In this document: positions 59,355-64,000 of the stretch, piece by piece | Layout of the letters: the number at the start of each line of letters is the position of its first letter | How positions within the stretch are numbered: the stretch's first letter is position 1 | Assembly: GCF_963924675.1 (NCBI RefSeq) | Contig: NC_089224.1 | Span: forward strand, 43,939,158 to 44,003,157 | From: Phocoena phocoena | Lineage: Eukaryota > Chordata > Mammalia > Artiodactyla > Phocoenidae | Direction: 5' to 3' | Length of the DNA stretch: 64,000 bases | Notes under the pieces: model-generated | What the model saw: the letters and a program-made list of their open reading frames with translations, nothing else | What the model was told of the DNA's origin: nothing | Database searches by the model: none | Translations under genes and position numbers: made by a program

Positions 59355-59465
59355 ATTCATCGAATATTTACTGAGCATCTACTATACACCAAGTACTCTT
59401 CTAGAGTCTAGGGATACAACAGTGAATAAAAGAGATACTTCTATTTTAAAGAAGCATAAATTGTA
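59355..59465 (-). repeat. L2 LINE 3' end fragment, minus strand
   Basis: TCGAATATTTACTGAGCATCTACTATACACCAAGTACTCTTCTAGAG...GGGATACAACAGTGAATAAAAGAG is the complement of the L2 3' end in good order. Confidence 0.8.
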
Positions 59466-60854
59466 TTTGGGAAAAACTACCCTATTTAGTTTTTATATTT
59501 ATCAATGATATTCATTTTAAAAAACATTGCATTAGGCTCCATTTGTGCAAATGAAAGTTGTTTTCCATTTTTATTTGCAAAGTATCTACAATTTTTATCA
59601 TCGTAACCATGATAATAAAAATTTGAGATACAGCAATATGCTGAGGTCTCAAAACCTCAGCATAGTCTGTATCCTCTTCTTCTCCCTGCCCTACATATGA
59701 AATTGATACCACCTTCTAAATTATGTCATCCTAACACTGAAGTGTTTCTTTATCCTGAAACCGGTTACAGCATTTCAGTCTTGTGCCATCACCGTTTATA
59801 ACTTCAAACCTTCCTTTTCCTTCTTGCTATTTTTGACCTTTACAAATCTAACATCCCAGTTGGTCTCCTTGGCAGTTCATTGCACACACTATAACCTGAA
59901 GAACATTCTTAATACTTAACCCTAATTATGTTGTTTTCTAATGTAGAAAGCATTAAGCTTTCTTAATTTCCTTCAAGATACAGTTCAAAATTCTTAGGTT
60001 GGTGAAGAAAATTCATCCTGCCTGGAAGTCACTGTGCTATTAGCATTTCACATTATCTCTGTTGGAAGGCTGGAGTTTGGCTTTATGAATAAAAGAAAGA
60101 ACAAAATTATATATTTATTTGCTGAATCATGTGTAGGAATTTGTGTAGAAGTGTTATTTCTTTTGGGGAATATTCTAGGGACATGGTTCTAAAATTTTGT
60201 CATAATGCCTTTAGATTTTTTAAAAGTTATTGAGAGCTTTGGATTATGTTGTTTATATCTAACAGTATTTAAAGCATTAGAAATTAAAACCTAGATATAT
60301 TGAAAATATTGTTATTAATTCTCTTAAAAATAACAATAATAAATCCATTACATATTAATGTAAATAACATTTTTTAATGAAATTAACTATATTTTCCCAA
60401 ACCAGAAAATAAAAAGAAGAATGAAATTGTTTTACTTTTTTTTTCAGAGCTCTAAAATGTTTGGCTTAATAAGCTAAATTGTCATGTCCGTTTCTGCATT
60501 CAATCCGTTGTGATATGTTGTTTTGGTGGAAGATTATTAAGAAAATAATAATCTATTATATATATGATAGATTATATATATAATTGGAAAAGGTAGGAGT
60601 ATTCTAAGCTTTTTCAGATAATCAAGAATATTCCTTTTTAATACCACATTAAAACTCAATTATTAGTAGGTTCTTATAGGTTAATGATAATATGGAATCT
60701 GAAACCATACCAATAACCTTTTTGTGTAAAAGTGAGTTTCACAGACAAAGAATATCAATACTACTATGAAAATAATTTTTACCTGATGAACTGCCTGAAA
60801 GAGCCTTGAGAACCACTATATAGGAAATAAGAAATAAACTGATGTATCTGTCAG
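59466..60854. other. Unassigned sequence
   Basis: AT-rich, nothing recognised, except an imperfect AT cruciform at 60548-60575 (9-base arms ATAATCTAT / ATAGATTAT around a 10-base loop). Confidence 0.4.
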
Positions 60855-61105
60855 ATCGACTGAGACTATAGTTTTCAATTTCAGAAAAAGTCCTAGTTCC
60901 TCCACTTATATGCTACATGACCTAGAGCAGCTTATGATGCCTCTCTAGGCAAGACTTCCACCCTCTAAAATAGGAATGATAATAATGATATTAATTTTAA
61001 AATATTTTATGATATTTAAATGATGAGGTCATGCATATAAAATGTGTGGCAAAGTCGTTGGTCAATTGTAAATTCTCAGTAAATGCAATCTATTATTGTT
61101 TTAAG
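60855..61105 (+). repeat. MIR SINE fragment
   Basis: TCCTAGTTCCTCCACTTATATGCTACATGACCTAGAGCAG...GCCTCTCTAGGCAAG...CCTCTAAAATAGGAATGATAATAATG...ATGATGAGGTCATGCATATAAAATG follow the MIR order. Confidence 0.8.
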
Positions 61106-63439
61106 AAATAAAAAAATCAGTAAACTATTGAAAATTAAACAAGAATGTAAGTTAAACAATCTTATGTATTTGATCTATATTTTGGAAGAAGTTTCAGCCT
61201 TCTTGGCTAAGAACTCTGAGCTCTAGGGCATCTTTGGGATAAATAAAGCTTCCAGAGCATCCATATGGCCCAGAGTAGGACTGAATTATCACAATAAAAA
61301 AGGCTCAGTGAAACAGAAGTCTTAGGATGCCTGCAAAGATTTTGCCTCAAGTAGTAACAAAACAAAGCAAAATATGTTTATGCAGTTATAAGAGGAACTA
61401 ACCAAGAGAATGAAAAAAAAATTCAACCAAACCAATCACAATGGAACTGAGTTGGACAGTGTTTGCCTTGTTTGAGAAAAACATTTTTCTATCCTTTCAT
61501 TACCACATGCAGTGTATAGTCCCATGTGATTAACAAAATCATCTTGAAACACTGGCATGCCTTGGCTACAGATGAAAAATTAAATGGCAAATTTAAATTC
61601 CCGCCCCTCATCTCATTTAAGAGAGAATGTTGTTGCACTTGGATTCGGGTCTGTCTAATCAGGCGGCACATTTCCTATCACGTCTAACACCTGGCTGACT
61701 CCCATGTGCCAACTGTGCCCAGTGCAATGATATGTCTGGAAGTAATTACTTCTATCACCCACGTAAGGGCAGGGGATATGAGACCCATCACATGCTTACC
61801 TTTTACACAAACTTCATTTTTCATTTTAAATGTCTGTGTGAGTTGGCCCATGTAGACTCAACTGAGTCCCTAAAAGAGAAATTTTCCCCCAAATTGCAAC
61901 TGGAATGAGAAGTATCAGATAAGGAAAGTACCCTCACCAGTTACTCAGTCTTTCCTACAAAGCACATATATACATATAATTTTGATACTGACATTTTTTT
62001 CTAAGTGAACAAAGACTGTCAACAGCTAAATTCATGCTATAATGGTTTGCCATATTCCTATGTTTTGAAATGACATTGTTCTCAGGATAAAATGTCCTGT
62101 GAACAAGAAGCCACCCGTGACATTGGTTGATGCTTCTTATTAGATTTGATCTAATTTTGTTGTGTGTGTGAATTCTCTTTCTCTAGTATATACATTATAG
62201 AAAGATAATAGATAAATTGATATAGATATGATATTTTTAATCTAATTGTACAAACTAAAATCCTCCACAGTGACATTATAATCTTCAAATACTTTTCCTT
62301 CTGCTAAACTTTGTGCTACAGACATCGATTAAATCATCTTCTCTTTCAGGACCCTTGGGTATTTAGATTATGATATCTTTGGAGTCTTGTTCTGGCATTC
62401 AATCAATGCATGCAAGAGAATATGTTGTATCATATTTAGCAGACTAAGCTCTCTGAGGAAAGGATTAGCGAATAGTTACTGAGTACATTTTAAAAGCAGA
62501 TTTTCTCTGTAATATCTATGTCTATTCTTGGAACATATAACCAGATATGTTCAAAATACAGATGCAAAAAGGAGAGATATCCTAAATAAAGTATATTCAT
62601 CTGATCTGCATATTTTGAAAGACCCGATTCTTCCCTGCTTTCACATTTTATTTTTATATTTTAATTGGAGCTTTGCATAATTTAAAAGTGAGATGGATAA
62701 TCAATACAAAGATCAATTCAGCATGAAGTCTATGCATGAGATCACTAAGGTTTTCTTGGCTAAATGCTGTAAAAACTTGTTCAGTGTCTCCAATTAACAT
62801 AATGTATTAAAATATATTGTAATAATAATATATAAGTATAAATACATGATATAGAAGGAAAATCAGAGGAAGAATACCACAATCTTACATGAAACTAAAA
62901 AGTGATAATTTTACATAGTAATATTCAATTATATGTATACTGATAAATTGGAATTCCAGTAAAGAAAATACCAGTCCCTTGTAGCCTCCTACCACATCCC
63001 CTTTCTCATCTGGTGTTCTCTGAATCCTTCAGCTACAGAGCCACTCATCCAAAAACACTCTCACCTTAATTCATTTTTAAAGAGAGAAAGTGGTCTCCTG
63101 TTTGAGGCAGACATATAATAGGGGCATTCTGCTGTTAACCACATAGGGGGAGGCCATTTTGACATTAGCTAACATCTTCTCTGACCATCAGAATTCTTAT
63201 ATTCACTGACAGGAGAAGGAATTCCGTGACAACAAATGGCATCAGCTGACTTTCATCTCAGGACTCATATTTCAGGAGATTTGAGTAGTGTGACTGCATT
63301 CCAATTTGAAGTAGATGCCCCTTCTTTCACACAGAAAAAAATATAAATGATGAACTTTCATTTTCTGTTTATAAAATCATGGCATAGAAGGCGAATTTGC
63401 TTACCAATATTTTAATATTGTTGAACTTGCATACAAAAT
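61106..63439. other. Unassigned sequence, about 2.3 kb
   Basis: AT-rich, ordinary complexity; no gene or confident repeat. The 60-residue minus frame at 61489-61671 has no domain. Confidence 0.4.
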
Positions 63440-63591
63440 ACAAGTTCAATGTATCAAAAATATTATAATAATAAAAATTAAAACATAAAGTAATGAAACT
63501 GAAAACAGACCAATAGAGAAAATAAACACATGAAAAGTTGGTTCTTTGAAAACATTTACAATAAATTAAAAACCTTAAAATTATAAGCCGT
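63440..63591 (+). mobile_element. L1 ORF2 fragment, left of SINE
   Basis: AAAACATAAAGTAATGAAACTGAAAACAGACC...AAAAGTTGGTTCTTTGAAAACATTT reads as the 'TKSWFFEK' part of ORF2 in an old L1. It resumes after the SINE at about 63936 (see next entries). Confidence 0.7.
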
Positions 63592-63911
63592 GGGCTTCCC
63601 TGGTGGCACAGTGGTTAGCAATCTGCCTGCCAATGCAGGGGACATGGGTTCGAGCCCTGGTCCGGAAGATCCCGCATGCCATGGAGCAACTAAGCCCATG
63701 AGCCACCACTACTGAGCCTGTGTTATAGAGCCTGCAAGCCACAACTACTGAGCCCATGTGCCACAACTACTGAGCCCACGTGCCTAGAGCCCGTGCTCCA
63801 CAACAAGAGAAGCCACCACAATGAGAAGCCCCTACACTGCAACGAAGAGTAGTCCCCGCTCACTGCCACTAGAGAAAGCCTGTGCACAGCAACAAAGACC
63901 CAATGCAGCCT
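63592..63911 (+). mobile_element. Longer CHR-type SINE inside L1
   Basis: Starts GGGCTTCCCTGGTGGCACAG, keeps a B-box GGGTTCGAGCCC, then extends beyond the short CHR body with three imperfect ACTACTGAGCC(C/T) repeats (about 63709-63779) and a further AAGAGAAGCCACC...GCAACAAAGACCCAATGCAGCC part. This is the longer CHR variant. The tail is (TA)n rather than A-rich. Confidence 0.9.
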
Positions 63912-63935
63912 ATATATATATATATATATATATAT
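63911..63935 (+). repeat. (TA)n tail of SINE
   Basis: About 12 TA units directly after the SINE body, probably grown from the original AAATA-type tail. Confidence 0.9.
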
Positions 63936-64000
63936 GCCATGCTAGGAAAAAACACAAAAAGATACAAATCACCAATATCAGAAATAAATGAGTGGTCATC
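63936..64000 (+). mobile_element. L1 ORF2 fragment, right of SINE, leaves window
   Basis: ACAAATCACCAATATCAGAAATAAATGAGTGGTCATC matches the ORF2 segment that follows 'TKSWFFEK' after the 'RLIKK' stretch. This continues the L1 at 63440-63591 beyond the window. Confidence 0.75.

Overview
This window is AT-rich mammalian nuclear DNA with no recognisable protein-coding host gene. It is most likely from a cetacean. The main evidence is nine short tRNA-derived SINEs of the CHR type (shared start GGCTTCCCTGGTGGC) plus one isolated SINE tail. A full-length L1 of the cetartiodactyl type and several related 3' ends support this. Family names come from memory of consensus sequences; no database search was run.

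Layout. 1-433 is the 3' end of an L1 cut by the window edge. 434-13440 holds old repeats (MIR, L2, ancient L1), three CHR SINEs with target-site duplications (TSDs), an L1 with an inverted 5' part at 4581-5499, a possible LTR at 7590-8425 and a nested L1-into-L2 insertion at 12165-12700. 13441-23735 is mostly unassigned or very old L1-like sequence, plus an L1 3' end (19170-19809) and a longer L1 piece (21365-23080). 23736-30897 is a nearly full-length, relatively young L1 with a CpG-rich 5'UTR, broken ORF1, broken ORF2, a G-rich 3'UTR and a poly-A tail. 30898-38055 holds an L1 piece without a 3' end, an old antisense L1, a short U2 snRNA-derived pseudogene and a MER5-type DNA transposon remnant. 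38056-44838 is a second, older full-length L1 split by two CHR SINEs. 45168-46400 is an L1 of an older type. 46401-64000 is mostly unassigned AT-rich sequence with scattered CHR SINEs, MIRs, L2, a solo LTR (54617-55156), microsatellites and, at the end, an old L1 interrupted by a longer CHR SINE.

The open reading frames present are L1 ORF1/ORF2 remnants, antisense shadows of them, or frames through SINEs. Neither full-length L1 can encode working proteins: the younger one has an in-frame stop in the endonuclease region, several frameshifts, a CGA-to-TGA type stop and a changed catalytic aspartate in the reverse transcriptase FADD box. The region reads as intergenic or deep intronic DNA, and its interest lies in the insertion history rather than in a new gene system.
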